Shown in pieces: positions 51,601 to 61,850 of a stretch of 64,000 nt of DNA. The stretch comes from Hungatella effluvii (GTDB lineage Bacteria; Bacillota; Clostridia; Lachnospirales; Lachnospiraceae). A program made the translations under genes and the position numbers. Where the stretch lies: positions 1 through 64,000 of the forward strand of contig NZ_QJKD01000006.1 in assembly GCF_003201875.1 (NCBI RefSeq), read 5' to 3'. The notes under the pieces are model-generated. The model ran no database searches, was not told the origin of the DNA, and saw nothing but the letters and a program-made list of their open reading frames with translations. Each line of letters begins with the position of its first letter. Positions within the stretch are counted from its first letter, which is position 1.

Positions 51601-52464
51601 ATGAGAACTGAAGTGCGGGAAAAGCTGAAGGATAAACAGAGGATTGTCATAAAAATCGGTTCGTCTTCCCTGACCCATACGTATACGGGGGACTTGAACC
51701 TGATGAAGATCGAGAAGCTGGTGCGTGTCATCAGCGATTTGAAGGGGGAAGGGAAATCCGTGGTTCTGGTTTCGTCCGGGGCCATCGCGGTGGGACGCCA
51801 GGCTCTTGGCCACCACACGAGGCCGGTTACCATCTCAGAGAAACAGGCGTTTGCGGCGGTAGGTCAGGCGCGTCTGATGATGGTGTATCAGAAACTGTTT
51901 GCAGAGTACAATCAGGTGGCGGCGCAGGTCCTGCTGACGAAGGATACCATGATCAATGAAAGCTCCCGCTATAACGCCCAGAATACCTTCAACGAGCTGC
52001 TGAAGCTGGGCGCCATACCGATTGTGAATGAGAACGATACGGTATCCACCTCAGAGATCCCTTACGTCGATAATTTCGGTGACAACGACCGGCTGTCCGC
52101 CATTGTAGCGGCTCTCATCGGAGCGGACTTACTGATTCTTTTATCGGATATCGACGGCCTGTACTCTGACGATCCGAGACAGAATCCAAAGGCGCGTTTT
52201 ATCAGCCAGGTGGATGAGATCACGCCGGAGCTGATGGAGATGGGAAAGGCCACCTCGGGCAGCGACGTGGGCACCGGAGGCATGGCGGCGAAGCTGGCGG
52301 CAGCCAGGATCGCCACAGACAGCGGTTCCGATATGGTTATTGCCAACGGGGATGACGTGGAGGTCGTCTCACAGATCATGACGGGTGACAGTAAGGGGAC
52401 GCTTTTCCTGGCCCATCCCAACTTTGATTTCGATCTGATGCACTACATAAATAATGAATATTAG
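51601..52464 (+). CDS. proB: Glutamate 5-kinase
   Basis: A 287-residue amino acid kinase that phosphorylates glutamate in the first step of proline synthesis. The AAK core is visible: I-V-I-K-I-G-S-S-S-L near residue 20, V-S-S-G-A-I near 60 and L-S-D-I-D-G-L-Y near 180. The C-terminal PUA domain of the E. coli enzyme is absent. The ATG at 51601 follows TTGGAG; an in-frame ATG at 51586 is possible but has no clear site. It begins the proB-DUF896-cyclo-ligase-proA cluster. Confidence 0.95.
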   Translation: MRTEVREKLKDKQRIVIKIGSSSLTHTYTGDLNLMKIEKLVRVISDLKGEGKSVVLVSSGAIAVGRQALGHHTRPVTISEKQAFAAVGQARLMMVYQKLFAEYNQVAAQVLLTKDTMINESSRYNAQNTFNELLKLGAIPIVNENDTVSTSEIPYVDNFGDNDRLSAIVAALIGADLLILLSDIDGLYSDDPRQNPKARFISQVDEITPELMEMGKATSGSDVGTGGMAAKLAAARIATDSGSDMVIANGDDVEVVSQIMTGDSKGTLFLAHPNFDFDLMHYINNEY

Positions 52465-52475
52465 GAGGCACATCG

Positions 52476-52697
52476 ATGCAGCAGGAAAAAATAGACAGAA
52501 TCAACACGCTCTACCACAAGGCGCAGGCTGTTGGACTTTCTGATGAGGAGAAGGCCGAGCAGGCCGCCCTGAGAAAGGAATACATTGAAGCGATCCGCAT
52601 GAGCTTAAGAGGAAACTTAAACAGCATTTCGGTTAAGGAAGAGGACGGAACCATTACGGATCTGGGGAAAAAGTATGGAAATGTCAAGCAAGAATGA
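52476..52697 (+). CDS. DUF896 protein (YnzC-like)
   Basis: A 73-residue helical protein of the DUF896/YnzC family: K-I-D-R-I-N-x-L-Y-H-K-A near residue 5, L-R-K-E-Y-I-E-A-I-R near 31 and the S-L-R-G-N-L turn. In B. subtilis the relative YneA-region YnzC is linked to SOS/cell division, but the function here is unknown. AGGAGG precedes the ATG. It overlaps the cyclo-ligase gene by 23 bases. Confidence 0.9.
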   Translation: MQQEKIDRINTLYHKAQAVGLSDEEKAEQAALRKEYIEAIRMSLRGNLNSISVKEEDGTITDLGKKYGNVKQE

Positions 52698-53217
52698 AAT
52701 CAGGGAATGGGTGAAGGAGAACCGGCAGGCTCTCACACAGAAACAGGAGATGGAGTGGAATGATGCCATCTGCAGGAAGATTTTAAGCCTCCGGTCCATC
52801 CGGCAGGCGTTCTGTGTCTACTGCTACGTATCCTTCCGCCATGAGGCAGGGACTGAAAAGCTGATTCAGGGTCTGCTGGAGATGGGAAAATACGTGGCAG
52901 TACCGAAGGTGGAAGGAAAAAAACTGGTATTCTATGCAATTCAGGGAAAGAAGGATTTAGAGAGCGGCGTCATGGGGATCATGGAACCGAAATCCAGCTG
53001 TCTGCGCATCCGCGACGAATTCGCACCAGTCATCGTGCCGGGAATTGCATTTGACAGGGAAGGACATCGGATCGGCTACGGCGGCGGATATTACGACCGC
53101 TTCTTCGACGAAGAGCCGGATCATCCCAGATTCGGAATCGCCTATCCCTTCCAGCTTTTTGATTCTCTGCCGGCAGAGGCCCATGACAAGGGAATGGATA
53201 TGGTAATCACTCCATAA
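52675..53217 (+). CDS. 5-formyltetrahydrofolate cyclo-ligase
   Basis: A 180-residue enzyme (MTHFS family) that converts 5-formyl-THF to 5,10-methenyl-THF using ATP. Signatures are P-G-I-A-F-D-R-E-G-H-R-I-G-Y-G-G-G-Y-Y-D near residue 121 and the N-terminal S-F-R-H-E-A-G-T-E. Two in-frame ATGs (52675, 52681) are possible after GGGG. It lies between DUF896 and proA and is probably co-transcribed, though its pathway is unrelated to proline. Confidence 0.92.
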   Translation: MEMSSKNEIREWVKENRQALTQKQEMEWNDAICRKILSLRSIRQAFCVYCYVSFRHEAGTEKLIQGLLEMGKYVAVPKVEGKKLVFYAIQGKKDLESGVMGIMEPKSSCLRIRDEFAPVIVPGIAFDREGHRIGYGGGYYDRFFDEEPDHPRFGIAYPFQLFDSLPAEAHDKGMDMVITP

Positions 53218-53269
53218 TTCAAACTCAAAATGTGGAGTGAAATAGCAGGATAACAGGGAGGAACGCGAT

Positions 53270-54523
53270 ATGACACTAACTGAGACAGGAAAAAGAGCGA
53301 AGGAGACGGCAGGTGTTCTGGGTATTCTCGGCTCTGATAAGAAGAACGAAGGCTTAAGGGCTGCGGCCGCCGCTTTGCTTGAGGGCGAGGAAGATATTCT
53401 GACGGCCAATCAGGACGATGTGATCCAGGCGACGATGAACGGCATGAGCGCCGGGATGATCGACCGCCTGGAGCTGACGCCTTCCAGGATCGAGGCTATG
53501 GCCGACGGACTGATCAGCGTGGCCGGGTTAGAGGATCCGGTGGGAGAGGTGATCTCCATGAAGGCCCGGCCAAACGGACTCACCATCGGACAGAAACGCG
53601 TTCCCATGGGTGTGATCGGCATCATCTATGAGGCCAGACCCAATGTGACCGCGGACGCCTTCGGACTCTGCTTCAAATCAGGCAACTGCGTGATCTTAAA
53701 GGGTGGAAGCGATGCCCTGGAGTCCAATAAGGCCATCGTCAAATGCCTCCGTGCAGGACTTAAGAACGTGGGACTCCCGGAGGACAGTGTGCAGCTTATC
53801 ACCGATACCGACAGGGAGGTGACGAAGGAATTCATGCGCCTGCACGACTATGTGGATGTGCTGATTCCGCGCGGCGGAGCCGGACTGATCCGTTCCGTGG
53901 TGGAGAACAGTACGGTGCCTGTCATCGAGACAGGAACCGGGAACTGCCATATCTTCGTGGATGAGACTGCGGATTTCAAGATGGCTCTGGACATCATATT
54001 CAATGCCAAGACCCAGCGGATCGGCGTCTGCAACGCCTGTGAATCGCTGGTCATACATAGAAAAATCGCGGAAGAGTTCCTGCCGCTGTTAAAGGCCAGG
54101 CTCGACGAAAAGCAGGTTGAGGTGCGGGCGGATGAAGAAGCCTGCCGTATCGTGCCTGCGTTTGTCCCGGCTGCTGCGGAGGATTGGGGAACGGAGTATC
54201 TAGACTATATTCTGTCCCTGAAGCTGGTGGACTCCATAGACGAGGCCATCGCCCATATTAACCGCTATAATACGAAGCACTCCGAGGCCATCATCACATC
54301 GGATTACGCCAACGCTCAGAAGTTCTTAAATGAGATCGATGCGGCCGCCGTCTACGTCAATGCGTCCACCAGATTCACGGATGGATTCGAGTTCGGTTTT
54401 GGTGCAGAGATTGGCATCAGCACCCAGAAGCTTCACGCGAGAGGCCCTATGGGGTTAAAGGAGCTTACAACGACAAAGTACATTATCTATGGAAATGGAC
54501 AGTGCAGGCCGCCGGCTTTGTAA
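53270..54523 (+). CDS. proA: Gamma-glutamyl phosphate reductase
   Basis: A 417-residue NADPH-dependent reductase for the second step of proline synthesis. The catalytic Cys is in [10 protein letters not shown] near residue 253. Other family marks are [11 protein letters not shown] near 124, L-K-G-G-S-D-A near 144 and the end [17 protein letters not shown] precedes the ATG. A terminator follows at 54544. Confidence 0.97.
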   Translation: MTLTETGKRAKETAGVLGILGSDKKNEGLRAAAAALLEGEEDILTANQDDVIQATMNGMSAGMIDRLELTPSRIEAMADGLISVAGLEDPVGEVISMKARPNGLTIGQKRVPMGVIGIIYEARPNVTADAFGLCFKSGNCVILKGGSDALESNKAIVKCLRAGLKNVGLPEDSVQLITDTDREVTKEFMRLHDYVDVLIPRGGAGLIRSVVENSTVPVIETGTGNCHIFVDETADFKMALDIIFNAKTQRIGVCNACESLVIHRKIAEEFLPLLKARLDEKQVEVRADEEACRIVPAFVPAAAEDWGTEYLDYILSLKLVDSIDEAIAHINRYNTKHSEAIITSDYANAQKFLNEIDAAAVYVNASTRFTDGFEFGFGAEIGISTQKLHARGPMGLKELTTTKYIIYGNGQCRPPAL

Positions 54524-54543
54524 AATAGTTGTTTCCATATTAG

Positions 54544-54581
54544 AGTCCGCCTTGCCACAGGGCGGACTTGATTCTTTTTTT
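54544..54581 (+). terminator. Terminator after proA
   Basis: AGTCCGCC (54544-54551) pairs with GGCGGACT (54561-54568), followed by TGATTC and a run of T's to 54581. Confidence 0.88.
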
Positions 54582-54610
54582 CAGGTGGACGGCCGTCGCA
54601 TTTTTGGTGT

Positions 54611-54638
54611 TTGCAATAGAATGTATTTATGCTATAAT
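54611..54638 (+). promoter_or_regulatory. miaB promoter
   Basis: TTGCAA at 54611-54616, 16-base spacer, perfect TATAAT at 54633-54638. It heads the miaB-mutS-mutL-miaA block. Confidence 0.75.
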
Positions 54639-54700
54639 ATTCAAAGTCATTCCGGGTTTACAGATTATGACGGAGTGAGATAAATGGAGGAAACAGCTGG

Positions 54701-56146
54701 ATGAATCATTTACATATGACACATGAGGAAGCTTTAAAGGCCGCACCGGCGGAGGAACCGGGCAGACAGCAGTTCTTTATGGAACGGTGCCGCCAGTTGA
54801 TCGATGAGAAGAAGATGCGGGACGAAACGTACCGCGGAACCTTTCACATCGAGACGTTCGGTTGCCAGATGAACGCCAGGGATTCGGAGAAACTGACCGG
54901 AATTTTAGAGGCTTCCGGATTTACGGAGACGGACACGGAGGAGGCGGATTTCGTCCTCTATAATACCTGTACGGTCAGGGACAACGCCAATCAGCGCGTT
55001 TACGGCAGACTCGGCTACTTAAACCGCATCAAACAGAAGAATCCCAATATGATGATCGCTCTCTGCGGGTGTATGATGCAGGAGGAAACCGTGGTGGCCA
55101 AGATTAAGAAGAGCTACCGCTTTGTCGACATTATATTCGGAACCCATAATATTTTCAAACTGGCAGAACTGATTTCTGAACGCATGGATGAGAAGAAGAT
55201 GGTAGTTGACATCTGGAAAGGGACCGACCGGATCGTGGAAGAACTTCCCACTGACCGGAAGTACCCGTTCAAGTCCGGCGTTAATATTATGTTTGGCTGC
55301 AATAATTTCTGCAGCTACTGTATCGTTCCTTACGTGCGCGGCCGCGAGAGAAGCCGGAATCCACAGGATATCGTGGGAGAGATCAGACGCCTCGTCGCAG
55401 ACGGTGTTGTGGAGGTCATGCTCCTGGGACAGAACGTCAACTCCTATGGAAAAAATCTGGAGGAGCCGATGACCTTTGCACAGCTGTTAAAAGAGGTGGA
55501 GGCCATCGACGGTCTTCAGCGGATCCGTTTTATGACCTCCCATCCGAAGGACTTATCGGATGACTTAATCGAGGCCATGAAGAATTCCGGGAAGATCTGC
55601 CATCATCTCCATCTGCCGCTCCAGTCCGGAAGCAGCAGGGTCTTGAAGGCCATGAACCGGAGATACACGAAGGAACAGTATCTGGAACTGGTGGAGAAGA
55701 TCAGGGCCGCGGTTCCCGATATCTCTCTGACCACGGATATCATCGTCGGCTTCCCGGGAGAGACGGAGGAGGACTTCCTGGAGACTATGGACGTAGTGAG
55801 AAAGGTCCGTTTTGACAGCGCATTTACGTTCATTTACTCGAAGCGCACGGGCACTCCGGCGGCGGCCATGGAAGAGCAGATTCCGGAAGCTGTGGTGAAG
55901 GACCGGTTTGACCGCCTGCTCTCAGAGGTGCAGAAGATATCGGCCGAGGTATGCGGACGTGACGCCCACACCGTTAAGGATGTACTGGTGGAGGACTTGG
56001 ATGACCATGTGGAAGGCTTCGTTACGGGTCGGCTCGATAACAACACCACCGTTCATTTCAAGGGAGATGCGTCCCTGATCGGTCAGATCGTGGATGTGTA
56101 TCTGGATGAGTCGAAAGGCTTTTATTATATGGGAACATTAAAATAG
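54701..56146 (+). CDS. miaB: tRNA-2-methylthio-N6-isopentenyladenosine synthase
   Basis: A 481-residue radical-SAM methylthiotransferase that adds a methylthio group to i6A37 in tRNA. The N-terminal cluster Cys residues are in F-G-C-Q-M-N-A near residue 53, Y-N-T-C-T-V near 88 and C-G-C-M near 123; the SAM cluster is C-N-N-F-C-S-Y-C near 198-205; a C-terminal TRAM domain covers about 415-481. The ATG at 54701 follows GGAGGAAAC. The N-terminal extension of about 40 residues is common in Clostridia. It shares the operon with miaA, which makes its substrate. Confidence 0.96.
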   Translation: MNHLHMTHEEALKAAPAEEPGRQQFFMERCRQLIDEKKMRDETYRGTFHIETFGCQMNARDSEKLTGILEASGFTETDTEEADFVLYNTCTVRDNANQRVYGRLGYLNRIKQKNPNMMIALCGCMMQEETVVAKIKKSYRFVDIIFGTHNIFKLAELISERMDEKKMVVDIWKGTDRIVEELPTDRKYPFKSGVNIMFGCNNFCSYCIVPYVRGRERSRNPQDIVGEIRRLVADGVVEVMLLGQNVNSYGKNLEEPMTFAQLLKEVEAIDGLQRIRFMTSHPKDLSDDLIEAMKNSGKICHHLHLPLQSGSSRVLKAMNRRYTKEQYLELVEKIRAAVPDISLTTDIIVGFPGETEEDFLETMDVVRKVRFDSAFTFIYSKRTGTPAAAMEEQIPEAVVKDRFDRLLSEVQKISAEVCGRDAHTVKDVLVEDLDDHVEGFVTGRLDNNTTVHFKGDASLIGQIVDVYLDESKGFYYMGTLK

Positions 56147-56172
56147 TACGACAGAAGAAAAGAGGAAAAAAC

Positions 56173-58827
56173 GTGGCCGGAATGTCACCAATGATGGTCC
56201 ATTATTTGGAAACCAAGAAACAGTACCCGGACTGTATCCTGTTTTACAGGCTGGGAGATTTTTATGAGATGTTTTTTGAAGACGCGCTGACCGTCTCCAA
56301 GGAACTGGAGATTACCCTGACGGGAAAAGAATGCGGGCTGGAGGAACGGGCGCCAATGTGCGGCATTCCTTACCATGCGCTTGAAAATTATCTGTACAGG
56401 CTGGTCCAGAAGGGCTATAAAGTAGCGATCGCAGAGCAGATGGAGGACCCGAAGCTGGCCAAGGGGCTGGTTAAGAGAGAGGTCATCCGTGTCGTTACCC
56501 CCGGAACCATTACCAGCGCCCAGGCACTGGATGAGACGAAGAACAACTACCTGATGGGCATCGTCTATATCGACGAGCGGTTCGGCATTGCCGTTTCCGA
56601 TATCAGCACAGGCGATTTTTTGGTGACCGAGGTGGAGACGGAGCGGGAGCTGGCGGATGAGATCAACAAGTTCAGCCCCTCCGAGATTATCTGCAACGAT
56701 GCGTTCTTTGTGTCCGGTGTGGACACGGAGGAGGTCAAGAACCGCTACCAGACCGTGATCGCCGCACTTGACAACCATTTCTTTTCCGACGAGGGCTGCA
56801 GGAGGATCTTAAAGGAACACTTTAAAGTGGGCTCTCTGGACGGTCTGGGCCTGCAGGATTACGATACGGGAGTGATCGCGGCGGGGGCTGTCATGGAGTA
56901 CATGTACGAGACCCAGAAGAGCACACTGTCCCATATTACGACCATCGTTCCCTATTCCACAGGGCAGTTCATGATCATTGACACCTCGACAAGAAGGAAT
57001 CTGGAGCTCCTGGAGACCATGCGGGAGAAGCAGAAAAGGGGAACCCTTCTGTGGGTGCTGGATAAGACGAAGACGGCCATGGGCGCCAGGCTTTTGAGAA
57101 CCTATATCGAACAGCCGCTGATCCATAAGGACGATATCATTGCCCGCCAGAACGCCATCGAAGAGCTGAACATGAATTACATTTCCAGGGAGGAAATCTG
57201 TGAATACTTGAATCCCATCTACGATCTGGAACGTCTGATCGGCCGCATCAGCTATAAGACGGCGAATCCCAGGGATTTAATCTCCTTCAGGAATTCTCTG
57301 GAAATGCTTCCTTACATAAAAGATCTCATGGGCGAATTCACGACTCCCCTGCTGAAAGAACTCTGGGAAGAGCTGGATGCCTTAGAGGATGTCCACGACC
57401 TTGTTTCACGCGCCATCGTAGAGGACCCGCCCATATCCCTGCGTGACGGCGGTATCATAAAAGACGGCTATCACGAGGAGACAGATAAGCTGCGCCATGC
57501 GAAGACGGAAGGAAAGACGTGGCTTGCCGAACTGGAATCGAGAGAGCGCGACAAGACCGGAATCAAGAACTTAAAAGTCAAGTACAACAAGGTATTTGGA
57601 TATTACTTTGAAGTGACGAATTCCTTTAAAGGGATGGTTCCCGATTACTTTGTCCGCAAGCAGACGCTGGCCAACGCCGAGCGGTACACAACGGATGAAC
57701 TGAAGGAGCTGGAGGACATGATCCTGGGGGCGGAGGACAAGCTCTATACCCTGGAATACGGTCTGTTCTGCGAGGTGAGAGACGCCATTGCAGCCGAGGT
57801 CCTGCGAATCCAGCAGACGGCCCGGGCTATTGCAGGCATCGACGTGATGACTTCCCTTTCCGTCGTGGCCACAAAGAATAATTACGTGAAGCCGCGCATC
57901 AATGAAAAAGGTGTGATCGACATCAAAAACGGCCGTCATCCAGTGGTGGAAAAGATGATGCGGGACGATTTATTCGTTGCCAATGATACGTATCTGGACA
58001 ATACGAAAAACAGGCTCTCCATCATCACCGGTCCCAACATGGCCGGTAAATCGACGTATATGCGCCAGACGGCCTTAATCGTACTGATGGCTCAGCTGGG
58101 AAGCTTTGTGCCCGCGGATGATGCCAATATTGGCATCTGCGACAGAATCTTTACCCGTGTGGGCGCTTCCGATGATCTGGCATCCGGCCAGAGTACCTTC
58201 ATGGTGGAGATGACCGAGGTCGCCAACATCCTGAGAAACGCCACGAAAAACAGCCTGATCGTTCTCGACGAGATCGGCCGGGGCACCAGCACCTTCGACG
58301 GCTTATCCATCGCCTGGGCGGTGGTGGAGCACATCAGCAACCCGAAGCTTTTAGGAGCCAAGACGCTGTTTGCCACCCATTACCATGAGCTGACAGAGCT
58401 GGAAGGAACCATAAACGGCGTCAACAACTACTGCATCGCCGTAAAGGAACAGGGCGATGATATCGTATTTCTTCGAAAGATTGTGAAGGGCGGAGCGGAT
58501 AAGAGCTACGGCGTTCAGGTCGCCAAGCTTGCCGGTGTTCCCGATTCCGTGATTGTACGGGCGAAGGAGCTTCTGGTGGAGTTAAGCGACGCGGATATCA
58601 CGGCGAGGGCGAAGGAGATCGCAGAAGCGGGCGCAGGTGCGCCGAAGCATGCCAGCATCCCCAGGCCGGATGAGGTGGATTTGCAGCAGATGTCCCTGTT
58701 TGACACGGTGAAGGACGACGACATCGTCCGGGAGCTGGGAGAACTGGAATTGGGAAATATGACGCCGATCGATGCCTTGAATACGCTGTACCGTCTTCAG
58801 ACGAAACTTAAGAACCGCTGGCAGTAA
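56173..58827 (+). CDS. mutS: DNA mismatch repair protein MutS
   Basis: An 884-residue mismatch-recognition ATPase. The mismatch-contacting F-Y-E-M is near residue 28-31. Walker A G-P-N-M-A-G-K-S-T is near 620 and the Walker B D-E-I-G-R-G-T-S near 698. Start is a GTG at 56173 with AGAGGA six bases upstream. It is followed by mutL after 24 bases, and acts with it in repair of replication errors. Confidence 0.98.
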   Translation: MAGMSPMMVHYLETKKQYPDCILFYRLGDFYEMFFEDALTVSKELEITLTGKECGLEERAPMCGIPYHALENYLYRLVQKGYKVAIAEQMEDPKLAKGLVKREVIRVVTPGTITSAQALDETKNNYLMGIVYIDERFGIAVSDISTGDFLVTEVETERELADEINKFSPSEIICNDAFFVSGVDTEEVKNRYQTVIAALDNHFFSDEGCRRILKEHFKVGSLDGLGLQDYDTGVIAAGAVMEYMYETQKSTLSHITTIVPYSTGQFMIIDTSTRRNLELLETMREKQKRGTLLWVLDKTKTAMGARLLRTYIEQPLIHKDDIIARQNAIEELNMNYISREEICEYLNPIYDLERLIGRISYKTANPRDLISFRNSLEMLPYIKDLMGEFTTPLLKELWEELDALEDVHDLVSRAIVEDPPISLRDGGIIKDGYHEETDKLRHAKTEGKTWLAELESRERDKTGIKNLKVKYNKVFGYYFEVTNSFKGMVPDYFVRKQTLANAERYTTDELKELEDMILGAEDKLYTLEYGLFCEVRDAIAAEVLRIQQTARAIAGIDVMTSLSVVATKNNYVKPRINEKGVIDIKNGRHPVVEKMMRDDLFVANDTYLDNTKNRLSIITGPNMAGKSTYMRQTALIVLMAQLGSFVPADDANIGICDRIFTRVGASDDLASGQSTFMVEMTEVANILRNATKNSLIVLDEIGRGTSTFDGLSIAWAVVEHISNPKLLGAKTLFATHYHELTELEGTINGVNNYCIAVKEQGDDIVFLRKIVKGGADKSYGVQVAKLAGVPDSVIVRAKELLVELSDADITARAKEIAEAGAGAPKHASIPRPDEVDLQQMSLFDTVKDDDIVRELGELELGNMTPIDALNTLYRLQTKLKNRWQ

Positions 58828-58851
58828 AGAGATAAAGGAGCGATAAGCCAT

Positions 58852-60876
58852 ATGCCAAACATTACGCTACTGGATCAAAATACCATAAACAAGATTGCAG
58901 CGGGCGAGGTGATCGAGAGGCCGGCCTCTGTTGTGAAGGAGCTTTTAGAGAACGCCATCGACGCCAGAGCTACGGCTGTGACGGTTGAAATAAAGGAGGG
59001 GGGCACCACCTTCATCCGCGTGACCGACAATGGCTGCGGAATTCCGAGGGAAGAGGTTCCACTGGCGTTTCTGCGCCACTCCACCAGCAAGATCAAGTCC
59101 GTGGAGGACCTCTTTACGATCTCATCCCTGGGCTTTCGCGGTGAGGCCCTCGCAAGTATCGCTTCCGTCTGCCAGGTGGAGCTGATCACGAAGACCAGCG
59201 AAGCCCTGACAGGAAGCCGCTACAGCATCGAAGGCGGCATGGAACGGCCGCTGGAGGAGATCGGCGCCCCGGAGGGCACCACATTTATCGCCAGAAACTT
59301 ATTCTTTAACACGCCGGCCAGAAAGAAATTTTTAAAGACTCCCATGACAGAGGGCTCCCATGTGGCCGAGCTGGTGGAAAAGATCGCGCTCTCCCATCCG
59401 GAGATTTCGATCCGTTTTATCCAGAATAACCAGAACAAGCTCCATACCTCCGGCAACCATAACTTAAAGGACATCGTCTATACGGTCTTCGGCCGAGAGA
59501 TCGCGGCAAATCTGCTGGCAGTCGAGGCGAAGAAGCAGGATATCGCCATCAGCGGCTTTATCGGGAAGCCTGTGATCGCCAGGGGCAACAGAAACTACGA
59601 AAATTATTTCATCAATGGACGGTATATTAGAAGCAGCATCATATCGAAGGCCATAGAAGAGGCCTACAAGCCGTTTATGATGCAGCACAAGTATCCGTTT
59701 ACCATGCTACATTTCACCATTGAGCCGGAGCTTCTGGACGTCAATGTCCATCCAACCAAGATGGAGCTTCGCTTCCGCGACGGGGAGATGGTGTACCGCA
59801 TGGTCTACGACGCCGTATCGGGGGCGCTCGCTCACAAGGAGCTGATTCCGGAGGTGGAACTGAATAAGGAAAAGGCGGAGCAGGAGACAAAAGAGGCGAG
59901 GAAGCACGAGCCGTCACCGGAGCCCTTTGAGCTTCGCAGGCTGGAGGCCATGAGCCGGCAGCAGGCCGCCTGCGCGCCTGGCTCCAAACGGCTTAAGCCG
60001 GCAGAACCGTCTCTCATGAGAGATCCTGATTTTCTGGCTGAAAACTGGCTGAAGAAGCCGGCAGGCGCGGACTTTTTACACGGGTTACCGGAATCGGATG
60101 CGAAAAATGAAGAAACGGTGCAAAATCAGGCAGATGGTGCAGGGGAACATGGACAATTAAACGGAATGACGGACCGTGGAGTGCAGCCCGCACAGGGAGA
60201 GGCAGCAGCGGGCGAAGCACAGGCAGGTGCTGCTGCATTTTCCGGGAAGCCGGAACAGCTGGATCTCTTTGACGGAAAGCTGTTGGAACCGAAATCAAGG
60301 CTGATGCATAAACTGATCGGCCAGGTGTTCGACACCTATTGGCTGGTGGAGTTTAACGAACAGCTTTACATTATTGACCAGCATGCGGCCCATGAAAAGG
60401 TTTTATATGAGAAAACCATGGCAACACTTAAAAACAGGGAGTACTCATCGCAGATGCTTAATCCGCCGATCATTCTGACATTGAACATGAATGAGGAGGT
60501 GCTGTTAAAAGCGCACATGAAGTATTTCTCAGACATGGGCTTCGAGATCGAACCGTTTGGCGGCAGGGAGTATGCGGTGAGAGGCGTACCGGCCAACTTA
60601 CTGTCTATCGCCAAGAAGGATTTGCTGATCGAGATGATCGACGGGCTTTCCGACGATGTTTCGACTCATAATCCGGATATCATTTATGAGCGGGTAGCGA
60701 CCATGTCCTGCAAGGCTGCGGTCAAAGGCGGCAACCGGCTGTCGACGGCGGAGGCCAACGAACTGATAGACCAGCTCCTGAATCTGGAGAATCCGTATGC
60801 GTGTCCTCATGGACGGCCGACGATCATCTCCATGAGCAGGTACGAGCTGGAGAAAAAATTCAAGAGGATAGTATGA
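58852..60876 (+). CDS. mutL: DNA mismatch repair protein MutL
   Basis: A 674-residue GHKL ATPase that links MutS to strand nicking. N-terminal motifs: E-N-A-I-D-A near residue 36, D-N-G-C-G-I near 58 and G-F-R-G-E-A-L near 93. A variable Ala/Glu/Gln-rich linker covers about 335-480. The C-terminal endonuclease motif reads D-Q-H-A-A-H-E-K-V-L-Y-E near 508 and the C-terminal A-C-P-H-G-R-P near 653, so this MutL is a nickase and no MutH is needed. AAGGAG precedes the ATG. It overlaps miaA by four bases. Confidence 0.97.
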   Translation: MPNITLLDQNTINKIAAGEVIERPASVVKELLENAIDARATAVTVEIKEGGTTFIRVTDNGCGIPREEVPLAFLRHSTSKIKSVEDLFTISSLGFRGEALASIASVCQVELITKTSEALTGSRYSIEGGMERPLEEIGAPEGTTFIARNLFFNTPARKKFLKTPMTEGSHVAELVEKIALSHPEISIRFIQNNQNKLHTSGNHNLKDIVYTVFGREIAANLLAVEAKKQDIAISGFIGKPVIARGNRNYENYFINGRYIRSSIISKAIEEAYKPFMMQHKYPFTMLHFTIEPELLDVNVHPTKMELRFRDGEMVYRMVYDAVSGALAHKELIPEVELNKEKAEQETKEARKHEPSPEPFELRRLEAMSRQQAACAPGSKRLKPAEPSLMRDPDFLAENWLKKPAGADFLHGLPESDAKNEETVQNQADGAGEHGQLNGMTDRGVQPAQGEAAAGEAQAGAAAFSGKPEQLDLFDGKLLEPKSRLMHKLIGQVFDTYWLVEFNEQLYIIDQHAAHEKVLYEKTMATLKNREYSSQMLNPPIILTLNMNEEVLLKAHMKYFSDMGFEIEPFGGREYAVRGVPANLLSIAKKDLLIEMIDGLSDDVSTHNPDIIYERVATMSCKAAVKGGNRLSTAEANELIDQLLNLENPYACPHGRPTIISMSRYELEKKFKRIV

Positions 60877-61850
60877 TGAAACCACTGATTATCTTGACGG
60901 GTCCCACGGCTGTGGGAAAGACGGCTCTGTCTGTCCGGCTGGCGAAGGCCGTGGGCGGAGAGATCATAAGCGCCGATTCCATGCAGGTTTACCGCCACAT
61001 GGATATCGGTTCTGCCAAGGTGACCCGGGAGGAGATGGATGGGGTTCCTCATTATCTCATTGATATTCTGGAGCCTACCGGGGAGTTTAACGTCGCCGTG
61101 TTTAAAAAAATGGCGTCGGAGGCGGTACAGGAGATATATGCTCACGGACATCTCCCTATTGTTGCCGGGGGAACCGGTTTTTACATTCAGGCCCTTCTGT
61201 ATGATATCGATTTTACAGAGCAGGGGGAGGAACGGGAGATCAGGGAGGAACTGGAACGGCTGGGAGAGGAACGCGGCCCCGTTTTTCTGCATGATATGCT
61301 GGCGGAGATCGATCCGGAGGCTGCCATGGAAATCCATGCCAACAATCGGAAACGCGTGATCCGCGCCATCGAGTTTTACCGGCAGACGGGGGAAAGAATT
61401 TCCGAGCACAACAGAAGGGAGCGGCTGAAGCGCTCTCCCTATGACTTCCTGTATTACGTCCTAACGGATGACAGAAAGACGCTCTATGAGCGGATCGACC
61501 GGCGGGTTGACGCCATGGTAGAGGCCGGGCTGGTCGGTGAAGTGGAAAAATTAATAGAAATGGGCTGCACGAAAGACATGGTCTCCATGCAGGGACTGGG
61601 ATACAAGGAAATCCTGGATTACCTTCAGGGGAACAGCTCCCTTGACGAGGCGGTCAACATTTTAAAGAGAGATACGAGACATTTCGCGAAGCGCCAGATC
61701 ACCTGGTTTAAGCGGGAGCGGGAGGTGCGGTGGCTGAATCTGGAAGACTTCGGCCGCGATAGAGAAAAAGTCCTGGAGAAAATGCTTCAGGATATCAGAG
61801 AAACGTATGGATTGGAGACAGAAAATCATGGAAATGGATGCGATGTATGA
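60873..61850 (+). CDS. miaA: tRNA dimethylallyltransferase
   Basis: A 325-residue enzyme that transfers the isopentenyl group from DMAPP to A37 of tRNAs reading UNN codons. P-loop G-P-T-A-V-G-K-T at residues 9-16, then D-S-M-Q-V-Y-R-H-M-D-I-G-S-A-K near 36 and G-G-T-G-F-Y near 97. The start ATG overlaps the mutL stop and follows AGAGGA. Its product is the substrate for MiaB encoded upstream. Confidence 0.97.
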   Translation: MMKPLIILTGPTAVGKTALSVRLAKAVGGEIISADSMQVYRHMDIGSAKVTREEMDGVPHYLIDILEPTGEFNVAVFKKMASEAVQEIYAHGHLPIVAGGTGFYIQALLYDIDFTEQGEEREIREELERLGEERGPVFLHDMLAEIDPEAAMEIHANNRKRVIRAIEFYRQTGERISEHNRRERLKRSPYDFLYYVLTDDRKTLYERIDRRVDAMVEAGLVGEVEKLIEMGCTKDMVSMQGLGYKEILDYLQGNSSLDEAVNILKRDTRHFAKRQITWFKREREVRWLNLEDFGRDREKVLEKMLQDIRETYGLETENHGNGCDV

